Below, piece by piece: positions 44,336 through 52,299 of a DNA stretch of 64,000 bases (the stretch's first letter is position 1; each line of letters opens with the position of its first letter). The DNA lies in assembly GCF_041537905.1 (NCBI RefSeq), contig NZ_JBGRUO010000022.1, positions 41,682 to 105,681 of the forward strand. Reading direction: 5' to 3'. The stretch comes from Ruegeria_C sp041537905 (lineage in GTDB: Bacteria; Pseudomonadota; Alphaproteobacteria; Rhodobacterales; Rhodobacteraceae). The notes under the pieces were generated by a model. That model searched no databases and was not told the DNA's origin. It worked only from the letters and a program-made list of their open reading frames with translations. Both the position numbers and the translations under genes were made by a program.

Positions 44336-44760
44336 CTCGCGCGGAGGGCCGGATGGCCGCGTGGGGTGCGCCTCACGAGGAAAGTCCGGACTCCCTGAAG
44401 CAACGGTGCCGGGTAACGCCCGGGCGGGGCAACCCGACGGAAAGCGCCACAGAAATGAAACCGCCCCGGTTCGTCGAAGGTTCGCCTTCGGCAAGACGCC
44501 GGGGTAAGGATGAAACGGTGGGGTAAGAGCCCACCGCGCCGCTGGCAACAGCGGTGGCACGGCAAGCCCCACCGGGAGCAATGCCAAATAGGACCCCCGC
44601 GCGGGCAGGTCGGTGCAAGCCGAAACCGCCGCTAGGCTCGCTTCAGCCGAGAGGGGTCGGGTTGGCAGCTGGAGGTGCCCGGCAACGGGTGCCCTAGATG
44701 AATGGTCATCGAAGGGGGCAACCCCGGAACAGGATCCGGCTTACAGGCCCTCCGCGCATC
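44336..44760 (+). ncRNA. rnpB: RNase P RNA (class A)
   Basis: The RNA subunit of RNase P, which matures tRNA 5' ends. Helix P1 is formed by GCGCGGAGGGCC (44339-44350) and GGCCCTCCGCGC (44746-44757). Universal core stretches are present in order: GAGGAAAGTCCGGACTCC, CAGAAATGAAACC, GGTAAGAGCCCACCG, GCAATGCCAAATAGG, GATGAATGGTCATCG and the 3' GATCCGGCTTACAGGCC. Length is usual for alphaproteobacteria. Open frames on both strands across it are not real genes. Confidence 0.97.
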
Positions 44761-44832
44761 TTCTCGGAATCTGTTTGGCTTCAAAGCGGACCCACCGCTA
44801 CACTGGTGGTCTGTTCCGGAGGAGGATTTACA

Positions 44833-45540
44833 ATGAGTTTCATGAAAACGCTGGCCTCGGTCGCTGTTGGTTTTGCCGCTGCCAAAGGTATGGAAAAGTA
44901 CCAGCAGATGGGGGGCATGGCCGGGTTGCAAAACATGTTCTCGGGCGCGCAAGGTCAGATGGGGACCGAGCAGATCGGCGCGATGGCCGAGAAATTCGGC
45001 CTTGGCGGCGCAACCGAGCAGATCCAGAACATGCTTAACCAGTTTACCGGCGCGGGTGCCCAAGGGGCGGCAATGGCCGGGCTTGGCGGGCTGATGTCCT
45101 CGATGCAGGGCGCGGCCCTCTCGGGGGGCAAGCAATCCGCTGACATGATGAGCGCGATGTTTCGCGGCACACCCGCCGAGACCGCGATGGAGGAGCAGGC
45201 GAAACTCATGCTGCGGGCGATGATCCAGGCGGCCAAGGCCGATGGCGAAATCGACGATGCCGAGCGGCAGGTGATCCTGGACGCGCTGGGCGATGATATC
45301 AGCGATGAGGAGCGCGCCTTCGTCGAAGAACAGCTTGCCGCGCCGCTCGACATCGTGGGGCTTGCACAGGCGGCGCAGGGGGCCGCCGCTACCCAGGTAT
45401 ATGCAACGTCGCTCGCCGTTATGCGCGTCGATACCGGTGCCGAGGCGCAGTACCTGAACATGCTCGCCCAATCGCTCGGTTTGACCGACGCAGCGCGAAG
45501 CCAGATCCATGCCCAGATGGGCGTGCCGCTGCGGGAGTAG
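44833..45540 (+). CDS. TerB-like DUF533 protein (YebE type)
   Basis: This 235-residue protein has a Gly/Met/Gln-rich N-terminal half (about 1-110, for example MGGMAGLQNMFSGAQGQMG). A TerB-like helical domain follows (about 115-230, LMLRAMIQAAKADGEIDDAERQVIL), the DUF533/YebE signature. The acidic DGEIDDAE segment resembles the metal site of TerB tellurite-resistance proteins. The N-terminal part may sit at the membrane. GGAGG lies seven bases before the ATG. A small CCACC/GGTGG hairpin (44792-44809) separates it from rnpB. Confidence 0.85.
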   Translation: MSFMKTLASVAVGFAAAKGMEKYQQMGGMAGLQNMFSGAQGQMGTEQIGAMAEKFGLGGATEQIQNMLNQFTGAGAQGAAMAGLGGLMSSMQGAALSGGKQSADMMSAMFRGTPAETAMEEQAKLMLRAMIQAAKADGEIDDAERQVILDALGDDISDEERAFVEEQLAAPLDIVGLAQAAQGAAATQVYATSLAVMRVDTGAEAQYLNMLAQSLGLTDAARSQIHAQMGVPLRE

Positions 45541-45929
45541 ACCTGTCTCCGTTTCCCTTTTCATGCACGGCAGTTGGGCCGCACAGCAAGTCGCGGCCCA
45601 GAGGCGGCAGGTTCATCTTGTATGGGAAATGGCTTCTTCGAATAAGCCACTATTACCCAGGGCCGCGTCGTCCTGTGCTTCGCCTGCGCAGCCGGTCTGA
45701 GCGCCGGCCAGTTGGGCAAGATCCCTGACAGAGGCCTCCGAGTTGCATGGCGCGCGGAAGGGTTGAGGCAATCAGGACGTGGCGCATAAGGCGACTCCTC
45801 GCAAAATTGATCACCCTCAGAGCCCCCTGCCAGAATAGTGTACGCAAGGCAGTCATACGAAAAAGATCGTGCCGCGCCGTCACGCTCGTCGACGGCATGC
45901 AGATATACCGCCGCGGATGCAGAATCTGG
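45541..45929. other. 389-base gap without a credible gene
   Basis: A perfect 8 bp stem, TGGGCCGC (45575-45582) with GCGGCCCA (45593-45600), lies just after the DUF533 gene and may mark its mRNA end. A second GCCGG/CCGGC hairpin lies near 45690-45710. Open frames here have atypical composition and no ribosome-binding sites. A small RNA is possible but not shown. Confidence 0.5.
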
Positions 45930-45957
45930 TTGACTCGGGGGGCGCTGCGGGTAAAAG
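45930..45957 (+). promoter_or_regulatory. Promoter of rpmG
   Basis: TTGACT (45930-45935), a 16-base spacer and TAAAAG (45952-45957) lie about 65 bases before the rpmG start, giving a leader of roughly 55 bases. Confidence 0.55.
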
Positions 45958-45987
45958 CGCACGCTCATAGGAATTCAACCGAAAGCG

Positions 45988-46012
45988 CCTGCGCGCCTTT
46001 CGGGCGCAGGAG
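45988..46012 (+). promoter_or_regulatory. rpmG leader hairpin that covers part of the Shine-Dalgarno
   Basis: CCTGCGC (45988-45994) pairs with GCGCAGG (46004-46010), so the AGG of the AGGAG ribosome-binding site (46008-46012) is in the stem. A competing GAAAGCGC/GCGC-CTTTC pairing uses the same 5' arm. This could give translational control, possibly by a ribosomal protein. Confidence 0.45.
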
Positions 46013-46020
46013 TAGAAACC

Positions 46021-46188
46021 ATGGCGAAACCGACGACTATCAAGATCCGTCTGAACTCGACCGCAGGTACGGGCCACTTCTACGTGACCAAGAAAAACGC
46101 ACGCACCATGACCGAGAAGATGGTTGTGCGCAAATATGACCCGGTGGCCCGCAAGCATGTCGAGTACAAGGAAGGCAAGATCAAGTAA
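46021..46188 (+). CDS. rpmG: 50S ribosomal protein L33
   Basis: This 55-residue protein begins MAKPTTIKIRLNSTAGTG and ends EYKEGKIK, the usual alphaproteobacterial bL33. It lacks the paired cysteines of zinc-binding L33, so it is the zinc-free form. AGGAG lies eight bases before the ATG. It is monocistronic between its own promoter and a strong terminator. Confidence 0.97.
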   Translation: MAKPTTIKIRLNSTAGTGHFYVTKKNARTMTEKMVVRKYDPVARKHVEYKEGKIK

Positions 46189-46216
46189 GCCTTTCCTTCA
46201 CTGGAAAAGACACCGG

Positions 46217-46247
46217 AAAGGGTCACGTTACTGCGTGGCCCTTTTTC
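46217..46247 (+). terminator. Rho-independent terminator of rpmG
   Basis: GGGTCACG (46220-46227) pairs with CGTGGCCC (46234-46241) including one G-T pair, flanked by AAA on the left and TTTTT (46242-46246) on the right. Confidence 0.88.
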
Positions 46248-46263
46248 GTTTCGGAGCGTTCTG

Positions 46264-46788
46264 ATGCAACGGGTGATGATCATCGGGCAGCCGGGATCCG
46301 GCAAAAGCACGTTGGCGCGGCATCTGGCTGCGGCAACGGGCCTGCCGGTCTATCACATGGATCATCTGCACTGGCTGCCGGGCTGGGTCGAACGCCCGCG
46401 CGCCAAAAAGATCGCCATGGCGCGCGAGATCGAAGCACGTGAGCACTGGATTTTCGAGGGCGGTCTGTCTGCCACCTATGACACTCGGTTGGCCCGCGCA
46501 GATACACTGATCTGGCTGGATCTGCCGGTTGGGCTGCGCCTGTGGCGGGTGACCAAGCGGATGATCCGCAATCGCGGCCAGAACCGCCCGGACATGGCCG
46601 AGGGGTGTATCGAGGGCTGGCACAGAGAAACGCCCGCATTCTATCGCTTCATCTGGCGGACCAGTCGGACCAGCCGCGCGCGGTTGCAGCAGATCTATGC
46701 TCAGGCGCGCCCGGATCAGAGTCGGCACCATCTTGGCAATCCGGCGCAGGTGTCGGCCTATCTCGAAACCCTGGAGGGCAGGCGATGA
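46264..46788 (+). CDS. P-loop nucleoside/adenylate kinase-like protein
   Basis: This 174-residue protein starts with the P-loop GQPGSGKSTLA (8-18) and has the segments YHMDHLHWLPGW and WIFEGGLSATYDTRL. These are typical of the small AAA/adenylate-kinase-like group often annotated as topology modulation (FlaR-like) proteins. The true reaction is unknown; a phosphotransfer to a small molecule is likely. Its stop overlaps the acetyltransferase start in ATGA, so the two are coupled. Confidence 0.83.
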   Translation: MQRVMIIGQPGSGKSTLARHLAAATGLPVYHMDHLHWLPGWVERPRAKKIAMAREIEAREHWIFEGGLSATYDTRLARADTLIWLDLPVGLRLWRVTKRMIRNRGQNRPDMAEGCIEGWHRETPAFYRFIWRTSRTSRARLQQIYAQARPDQSRHHLGNPAQVSAYLETLEGRR

Positions 46789-47267
46789 TCCGGGTCCGAC
46801 CCGCCGAGCGGTCCGATATGGCCGCTGTTGATGCGCTTCTGGCGCGCAGCTATCCGCGCCTGCTCAAGCCCGATTATCCGCCCTCGGTGCTGGTCACGGC
46901 GTTGCCGCTCATCAGCCGGGCGCAACCAGCGCTGTTTGGCTGCGGCACCTATTATGTGGCCGAGGAGGAGGACCTGATACGCGGGGCAGGCGGGTGGACG
47001 CGTGATCGCAGCCGGCAGGACCTCGGTCATATCCGTCATGTGGTCACCGATCACCGGGCGCTGCGCCGGGGTGTGGGACGCGCGCTCGTTGCCCACGCCC
47101 TGGCCGAGGCGCGCGCGGCGGGCATCAGCGAGATGGAGTGCTGGTCGACGCGCACGGCGGCGGCTTTCTACGCCGCGATGGGGTTCCAAAGCGAAGGTCC
47201 GATGCAGGTGCCGTTGCAGGCAGGCATCAGCTTTCCGGCCATTCGTATGCGGCAACGCTTGTCATGA
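46785..47267 (+). CDS. GNAT-family N-acetyltransferase
   Basis: This 160-residue enzyme has the acetyl-CoA-binding pattern VTDHRALRRGVGRALVAHAL (about 89-108) and a C-terminal FYAAMGFQSEGP. It transfers an acetyl group to an amine; the substrate is unknown. It is coupled to the P-loop kinase-like gene by a four-base overlap. Confidence 0.88.
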   Translation: MIRVRPAERSDMAAVDALLARSYPRLLKPDYPPSVLVTALPLISRAQPALFGCGTYYVAEEEDLIRGAGGWTRDRSRQDLGHIRHVVTDHRALRRGVGRALVAHALAEARAAGISEMECWSTRTAAAFYAAMGFQSEGPMQVPLQAGISFPAIRMRQRLS

Positions 47268-47319
47268 TGGCATGGCTGCCGTTACCCTGATGGCCATCCG
47301 CCACAAATATCTGAGCGTT

Positions 47320-47826
47320 ATGAAACACTTTTTGCTGCCTGCCCTTGCTGCTTTGTCCCTTGCCGGTTGTGCCTTTGGGCCAAGTAAAGGCGTTGGGTTC
47401 ACCGGAATCGACGGAGAACCACGCACGCTTTCGACTAGCGAGACCGAGGCCTTTGTCGGGCGCAACCTGACGGTGCCGGTCGCATTCGCCGAACTGCCCA
47501 CGCGCCAGGTGATCAGCGATGCGCCTGACCAGGGCGGGCAAGCGCTTGTTGCGATCGACAATGGTGGGCGCGTTGTGGGCAATGCCGTGGAAGTTGGCGG
47601 TGACGGCCGCGTTCTGATGCTCAGCTCAGTCGCGGTGAACGGCACATTGTTCGCGGTCTTGCGCGCGCCTCAGAATTCCGTGTTTGAGATCACGCCGGTC
47701 ACAACAGCCAATTTCGGTGCCGCCGTGCCACGCCTGACCGGGTGCCTGACGGCGGGCAATGTCTATCAGAAGGGTAGGTCCACCAGACGGACTGAAGGTC
47801 TGGCAGTACCGCTGAACTGCCGTTGA
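47320..47826 (+). CDS. Small lipoprotein of unknown function
   Basis: This 168-residue protein has a lipoprotein signal MKHFLLPALAALSLAGC with the lipobox LAGC (Cys17). The mature part is beta-rich, with two late cysteines (in LTGCLTAG and LNCR) that may form a disulfide. I do not recognise a family. The ribosome-binding site is poor (GAGCG). Confidence 0.7.
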   Translation: MKHFLLPALAALSLAGCAFGPSKGVGFTGIDGEPRTLSTSETEAFVGRNLTVPVAFAELPTRQVISDAPDQGGQALVAIDNGGRVVGNAVEVGGDGRVLMLSSVAVNGTLFAVLRAPQNSVFEITPVTTANFGAAVPRLTGCLTAGNVYQKGRSTRRTEGLAVPLNCR

Positions 47827-47831
47827 ACACA

Positions 47832-47860
47832 TACCGCTGCACCCCGTTTCAGGGGCGGTA
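47832..47860. terminator. Convergent stem-loop
   Basis: TACCG pairs with CGGTA and CCCC with GGGG around a GTTTCA loop, between the lipoprotein and the reverse-strand acetyltransferase, whose stop lies inside the stem. There is no T-run on either side. Confidence 0.4.
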
Positions 47861-48319
47861 CTCCGCATAGATCAGGGCTGGGTGAAACCCGAGGGATGCG
47901 ATCAGCGCGGCAGAGGCCCTGTTGAAGCTGGCATAAGTGGTGCCGTATTCCCTGATACCCATCGGGGCCAGATGCGCCTTCGCGGCCTCGAACAGCGCTT
48001 TTGCCACCCCGCACTTGCGATGGGCGGCATCGACGCAGATATGCTGAAGCATCGCTCGGGTACGGGGGTGTTTCAGAACCGTTCCGGGTTTATGTTCGAT
48101 CTCAAGCACTGCGTAACCCGCCAGTTCGCCCTCAACGATCGCCCCAAAGCTATGGACCCCGTCGCGCGCGAGCCGGTCTGTCAGCCAGTCCACCGCTTCC
48201 GGATCCCGAGCGATCGGACGGTAGCGCGTTGGCAGGTGGTTGACATGCAGATCGTGAACCTGATGCAGCAGTGGCATCAGGCGGGGTGCGTCGGGGCTTT
48301 GCAGTTCAACGATATCCAT
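47849..48319 (-). CDS. GNAT-family N-acetyltransferase (second)
   Basis: This 156-residue protein has the acetyl-CoA pattern HICVDAAHRKCGVAKALFEAAKAHL (about 90-114) and ends NRASAALIASLGFHPALIYAEYRP-like, typical of GNATs. I chose ATG 48319 because AAGGAT lies upstream; in-frame ATGs further up would lie inside the terminator of the Bax inhibitor-1 gene. It starts just after that terminator and so depends on read-through or on a promoter overlapping it. Confidence 0.82.
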   Translation of the reverse strand: MDIVELQSPDAPRLMPLLHQVHDLHVNHLPTRYRPIARDPEAVDWLTDRLARDGVHSFGAIVEGELAGYAVLEIEHKPGTVLKHPRTRAMLQHICVDAAHRKCGVAKALFEAAKAHLAPMGIREYGTTYASFNRASAALIASLGFHPALIYAEYRP

Positions 48320-48339
48320 CACATCGATCCTTGCGGCAA

Positions 48340-48370
48340 AAGAAAAGGGCGGGTCCGTCATGGCCCGCCC
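48340..48370 (-). terminator. Terminator of the Bax inhibitor-1 gene
   Basis: On the minus strand GGGCGGG (48364-48370 complement) pairs with CCCGCCC (48347-48353 complement), followed by TTTTCTTTTG. It lies 28 bases after the Bax inhibitor-1 stop. Confidence 0.85.
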
Positions 48371-48398
48371 TCGAAGGTTTTGGTCTGTAGCAGAAGCG

Positions 48399-49178
48399 TT
48401 ATTCGCGGTTGCCAAACAGCTGAAGCAGGAACATGAACATGTTGATGAAGTCCAGATAGAGGCTCAGCGCGCCCATAATGGCGGCCTTGCCCAGCCATTC
48501 CTGATCGCCCGAATGGGCCATCTGCAGGTAGGTGGTTTTGATCTTTTGCGTGTCATAGGCGGTCAGACCGGCAAAGATCAGAACGCCGATCACCGAGATA
48601 GCAAAGGCCATCGCCGGGGAGGCAAGGAAGATATTGACGACCATAGCCACGATCAGGCCGATCACGCCCATGATCAGGAACGTGCCCATTCCGGACAGGT
48701 CCTTCTTGGTAACGTAGCCATAAAGCGACAGGCCCGCGAAGGCGATCGAAGTGATCAGGAAGACCTGAATGATCGACATGCCGGTAAAGACCAGGAAAAT
48801 CCAGCTGATCGACAGGCCCATGACGGCGGCAAAGGCGTAAAAGACGGTTTGCGCACCCGCTGCGGACAGGCGGTTGATGCCGGCGCTAAAGCCAAAGATG
48901 AAGGCCAGCGGCGCAAACATGATGACCCAGCGCAGGGGCGAAGTGTAGATCGCCGCGCCCAGCGAGGTCAAATAGGTGTTCGCGTTCAGTTGCGCGGCTG
49001 CTGCCGACGGATCGGTCGTGACCGAAAGGCCAGAGATCGCCCATGCGGCAAGAAACGTGATCAGCATGCCCACGGACATCGTGCCGTAGACCTTGTTCAT
49101 ATGGGCGCGCAGACCCTCGTCAATCTGGGCAGTGCGTACACCTGCCGCCGTTGACCGGATCGTGTCGAATTCAGCCAT
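48399..49178 (-). CDS. Bax inhibitor-1/YccA-family membrane protein
   Basis: This 259-residue protein has seven membrane helices and the BI-1 pattern VYGTMSVGMLITFLAAW near the start and GALSLYLDFINMFMFLLQLFG at the end. Family members are proton- or calcium-linked channels, and in bacteria YccA also affects FtsH proteolysis. GGAGAG precedes the ATG. It is monocistronic with its own terminator. Confidence 0.93.
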   Translation of the reverse strand: MAEFDTIRSTAAGVRTAQIDEGLRAHMNKVYGTMSVGMLITFLAAWAISGLSVTTDPSAAAAQLNANTYLTSLGAAIYTSPLRWVIMFAPLAFIFGFSAGINRLSAAGAQTVFYAFAAVMGLSISWIFLVFTGMSIIQVFLITSIAFAGLSLYGYVTKKDLSGMGTFLIMGVIGLIVAMVVNIFLASPAMAFAISVIGVLIFAGLTAYDTQKIKTTYLQMAHSGDQEWLGKAAIMGALSLYLDFINMFMFLLQLFGNRE

Positions 49179-49349
49179 TAAAGCTCTCCATCAGCAAAAA
49201 CTCACTCCCCGCCGGCGAGTGACCGGCAGCTTTCCTTGCGAATATCGGCAAGCTGGCGGGGTAATTCAAGTATTTCCGTCGGAAATATGGTCAGTTTTCG
49301 CGAATAGTTCGGACGATCCGCCTTGTGGGGACCGTCCGGGCAGGCGGGC

Positions 49350-49559
49350 TCAGGAGCGCCAGGTCTCTGGCGCATCCCAAAACGAGCGGCGCGCCTCGGC
49401 CAAAGCCTCGCTGCGGGTGATGCCAATGTCCTTCAGCGCGGCATCGTCCAGCCGCAGCAATTTCTGGCGATCACGCCGGACGGCCCACGCGTGGGTCAGG
49501 GCGCGCCAAAACGATATGCGCTTGCAGGGGCGGATATGGCGTTCGGTCGTCAAGGTCAT
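49350..49559 (-). CDS. DUF1127 small basic protein
   Basis: This 69-residue protein ends with the DUF1127 signature: RLDDAALKDIGITRSEALAEARR (about 36-58). Such small Arg-rich proteins are widespread in alphaproteobacteria, bind RNA in some cases and affect phosphate and RNA turnover. AAAGGG precedes the ATG. It is divergent from a LysR gene with a candidate operator between them, so LysR control is likely. Confidence 0.87.
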   Translation of the reverse strand: MTLTTERHIRPCKRISFWRALTHAWAVRRDRQKLLRLDDAALKDIGITRSEALAEARRSFWDAPETWRS

Positions 49560-49599
49560 CTGATTACCCTTTCCTTGGTGATGTGTTCTGGGTCTTCCA

Positions 49600-49612
49600 T
49601 CAAGTTCCTTGA
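49600..49612. promoter_or_regulatory. LysR-type operator (T-N11-A dyad)
   Basis: TCAAG-TTC-CTTGA is an exact T-N11-A palindrome lying between the DUF1127 and LysR starts. The half-site TCAAGGAAC recurs at 49667-49675, just before the LysR start. This is the arrangement expected for an autoregulated, divergently acting LysR protein. Confidence 0.55.
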
Positions 49613-49681
49613 ACAATATGGGTGAGTGTGTTTCATTATGAAAACGAATGTTTTTGATGGAAGTCATCAAGGAACGTGAAC

Positions 49682-50560
49682 ATGCGAAATCTGGACATTA
49701 CAACGCTCCGCTCGTTTGTGGCCGTGGCTGACAATGGCGGCGTGACCCGTGCGGCCGGGTTCCTGAACCTGACGCAGTCGGCGGTCTCGATGCAGCTCAA
49801 ACGGTTGGAAGAGCTTCTGGGGTTGGACCTGCTGGACCGGTCGGGCCGGGGCATCGCCCTGACCGCATCGGGCGAGCAATTGCTTAGCTATGCGCGGCGG
49901 ATGGTTGCGCTGAACGACGAGGTGATCGGTCGCCTGACCGATCAGGCGTTTGAGGGAGAGGTGATGCTGGGCGTGCCCCATGATGTGGTGCACCCCTTCG
50001 TGCCGCGCGTGTTGCAGCGGTTCAACGCCAGTTTTCCCCGCGTGAACGTCAATCTGGTGACCTCGAATACCCGCGAATTGAAGGCCTCCTTTGCCAAGGG
50101 GGAATATGACCTGATCCTGACCACCGAGAGCGCTGCGGGCGAGGGGGCGGAAACGCTGCAGGAGACACCGCTGCGTTGGGTCGGGGCGCTGAACGGCTCT
50201 GTTTGGCGGCAAAAGCCACTGCGCATCGGCTTCTGCCGGAACTGTATCTTCCGCCCGGTAGCAACCGCCGCGCTGGATGATGCGGGGATCAAATGGGAAA
50301 TGGGCGTCGACAGCGATTCAGATCGCACGGTCGAAGCCACCGTCAGCGCCGATCTGGCGGTAGGCGTGTTGCTGGAAGGGACACAACCCAGCCATCAGGA
50401 GGTGATTGACCACGGCGGCACGCTGCCGGAGTTGCCGGGGCAGTACATCAACCTCTATGGCGGCGAAAAGGTTCGCGAAGGCTATGTCGAGGAACTGGCC
50501 AACATGATCCGCCAGGTCTTCCGCAACCCGGCCTCGCAGCCGTTGAAGGCGGTTGGCTGA
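49682..50560 (+). CDS. LysR-family regulator (DUF1127-linked)
   Basis: This 292-residue regulator has an N-terminal helix-turn-helix (about 4-62, VADNGGVTRAAGFLNLTQSAVSMQLKRLEELLG) and a substrate-binding-type C-terminal domain. ATG 49682 is chosen because AAGGA lies eight bases before it; a GTG two codons earlier is too close. It is divergent from DUF1127 and converges with the quinone oxidoreductase gene with 12 bases between. The effector is unknown. Confidence 0.88.
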   Translation: MRNLDITTLRSFVAVADNGGVTRAAGFLNLTQSAVSMQLKRLEELLGLDLLDRSGRGIALTASGEQLLSYARRMVALNDEVIGRLTDQAFEGEVMLGVPHDVVHPFVPRVLQRFNASFPRVNVNLVTSNTRELKASFAKGEYDLILTTESAAGEGAETLQETPLRWVGALNGSVWRQKPLRIGFCRNCIFRPVATAALDDAGIKWEMGVDSDSDRTVEATVSADLAVGVLLEGTQPSHQEVIDHGGTLPELPGQYINLYGGEKVREGYVEELANMIRQVFRNPASQPLKAVG

Positions 50561-50572
50561 GGCGGGCCGCAG

Positions 50573-51532
50573 CTAGGCCATGGTGATCACGACCTTGCCG
50601 GTGGATTTGCGCTCTTTTAGCAGTTGCAACCCTTCGGCGGCACGCTCCAGTGGCAGCACATGCGAGATATGCGGCGTCAGCTCCCCGGCCTCGCACCAGC
50701 GCAACACCTCAGCAAAACTGTCGCGCAGGGCGGCCGGGTTGAAGGACAGGTAGGCCCCGAGATTGACGCCGATCAAGGTCAGGTTCTTGACCAGCAGGTG
50801 GTTGGCCGGGATTTGCGGCACATCACCCCCGGCAAAACCGATGGGCAGGATGCGACCCTCGGGCCGGGTGGCGCGAAAGGCGGCACGGAACACGTCGCCG
50901 CCAATGGCCTCATAGACGACATCCGCACCGCCAAGCTCCAACACCCGCTCGCGCAGGTCTTCGGAGGCGTCGATTAGATGCGCCGCCCCGGCCTTGCGCG
51001 CGATCTCCAGCTTTTCGGCTCCGCGTGCGTGCGCGATCACCCGCGCGCCCAGTTTCGCGCCGATCTCGACAGCAGTCAGCCCGACGCCGCCCGCTGCCCC
51101 GGTCACCAGCAGGGTCTCGCCGGGCTGCAAGCGCGCCCGGTGCACCAGCGACAGGCGGCCCGTGCCATACGCGACCAGCATGGCTGCTGCATCCTCGAAC
51201 CGCATGGTGTCGGGCATTCTGACCGCACGGGCCGCGTCGAAAACGCCATTTTCGGCCAACCCGCCCTGACCGGAATAGACCGCGACCCTGTCACCGGGCG
51301 CGAACCCGTCGACCTTATCTCCGATCCCGCTCACCACGCCTGCCAGTTCCATCCCAAGCGTGAACGGGGGCTCGGGCGTTTCCTGGTAGGTGCCCTTGAT
51401 CAGCAGCAGATCGGCGAAATTCAGAGCGCAGGCGCGAATCTCGACCGCGATCTGCTCGGGGCCGGGGGCGGACCGCGTGATGTCGCACAGCTCCGGAGGG
51501 GCGTTGAAACGGTTGACTTGATAGGCGCGCAT
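50573..51532 (-). CDS. NADPH:quinone oxidoreductase-type MDR enzyme
   Basis: This 319-residue member of the medium-chain dehydrogenase family has no zinc-binding cysteine cluster and the NADPH-binding motif TGAAGGVG near 140. It fits quinone oxidoreductases that reduce quinones or enones. ATG 51532 (MRAYQVNRF) has GGGAT upstream; an in-frame start nine codons earlier lacks one. Confidence 0.9.
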   Translation of the reverse strand: MRAYQVNRFNAPPELCDITRSAPGPEQIAVEIRACALNFADLLLIKGTYQETPEPPFTLGMELAGVVSGIGDKVDGFAPGDRVAVYSGQGGLAENGVFDAARAVRMPDTMRFEDAAAMLVAYGTGRLSLVHRARLQPGETLLVTGAAGGVGLTAVEIGAKLGARVIAHARGAEKLEIARKAGAAHLIDASEDLRERVLELGGADVVYEAIGGDVFRAAFRATRPEGRILPIGFAGGDVPQIPANHLLVKNLTLIGVNLGAYLSFNPAALRDSFAEVLRWCEAGELTPHISHVLPLERAAEGLQLLKERKSTGKVVITMA

Positions 51533-51644
51533 GAGGAATCCCTTTGCTTTGAGGCACATAAACCGCCACAGTGGTCATGCTGTCAAACAACGCGTCGCGG
51601 CCATGCAACAACGCTGGTCGCACGAAATTGATCCTTCGACGCCA

Positions 51645-51831
51645 GGTTGAAACCAAAAAAAATTCACGTTTCAACCCTAAACATGTGTATAGTCGAGGGG
51701 AATCAACCGGGTTGTGTTCAACCTAGATGCTGGTTTCATCAGTGTTGGGGTGCGGTTTTTGGGGCGCATGACGGACGTTAGGACGTTTTTAATTGGCGCC
51801 AACTAACAGTTATTAAGTGTTAAGGCGCCAA
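51645..51831 (+). promoter_or_regulatory. Dyad-rich control region of the XRE-hisN operon
   Basis: The 345 bases between the quinone oxidoreductase and XRE genes contain no gene. They hold a perfect dyad GGTTGAAAC-N14-GTTTCAACC (51645-51676), a -10-like TATAGT (51688-51693), a second dyad CAACC-G-GGTTG (51704-51714) and another CAACC (51719-51723). Two GGCGCC palindromes follow (TTGGCGCCAA 51793-51802 and AAGGCGCCAA 51822-51831). The repeated CAACC/GGTTG units are plausible binding sites for the XRE protein itself. Confidence 0.55.
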
Positions 51832-51877
51832 AGCAGAACCCGGGTGGTCGTCGAAGAAGACTAATGGAGGATACCTT

Positions 51878-52249
51878 ATGACCCATCCCGTTGATGTCCA
51901 TGTGGGCAAACGTGTCAGGCACCGTCGCTGGCTGATTGGAATGACCCAGCAGCAGCTTGCGGAGCAAGTTGGAATCAAGTTCCAGCAGATTCAGAAATAT
52001 GAGACCGGCGCAAACCGGATCAGCGCGTCACGCCTTTGGGACATCGCAGAATCCCTGGATGTACCGGTCAGCTTTTTCTTTGAGGGGCTTGATGAGGCGC
52101 ATAAGACAACGCCCGAGCGTCCGAATGTTCCGGCTGATCTGATGGGGGACAAGGAAGCGCTGGATTTGGTGCGGTCCTATTACGCAATCCCTGAAAACCA
52201 GCGCCGTCGGCTGTTTGATCTGGCCCGGGTGCTGAGCGACGTCGCCTAG
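51878..52249 (+). CDS. XRE-family transcriptional regulator (PraR/SinR-like)
   Basis: This 123-residue protein has an N-terminal helix-turn-helix (about 10-65, GMTQQQLAEQVGIKFQQIQKYETGANRIS) and a helical C-terminus ending in RRRLFDLARVLSDVA. This small XRE type is conserved in alphaproteobacteria; relatives such as rhizobial PraR control biofilm and quorum-linked genes. Function here is unproved. GGAGG lies seven to eight bases before ATG 51878. hisN follows 50 bases later. Confidence 0.88.
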   Translation: MTHPVDVHVGKRVRHRRWLIGMTQQQLAEQVGIKFQQIQKYETGANRISASRLWDIAESLDVPVSFFFEGLDEAHKTTPERPNVPADLMGDKEALDLVRSYYAIPENQRRRLFDLARVLSDVA

Positions 52250-52299
52250 TCGCGCGCAAGACAGTTGAAATTCTAGGCAGCGGGTGGCACTCCACTCAC

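Noticed and set aside
44218..44640. Several open frames on both strands
   Set aside because: They lie inside the RNase P RNA gene, whose conserved core and P1 helix are clear.
45561..45968. 135-residue minus-strand frame
   Set aside because: It has no ribosome-binding site and unlikely composition, and it crosses the rpmG promoter.
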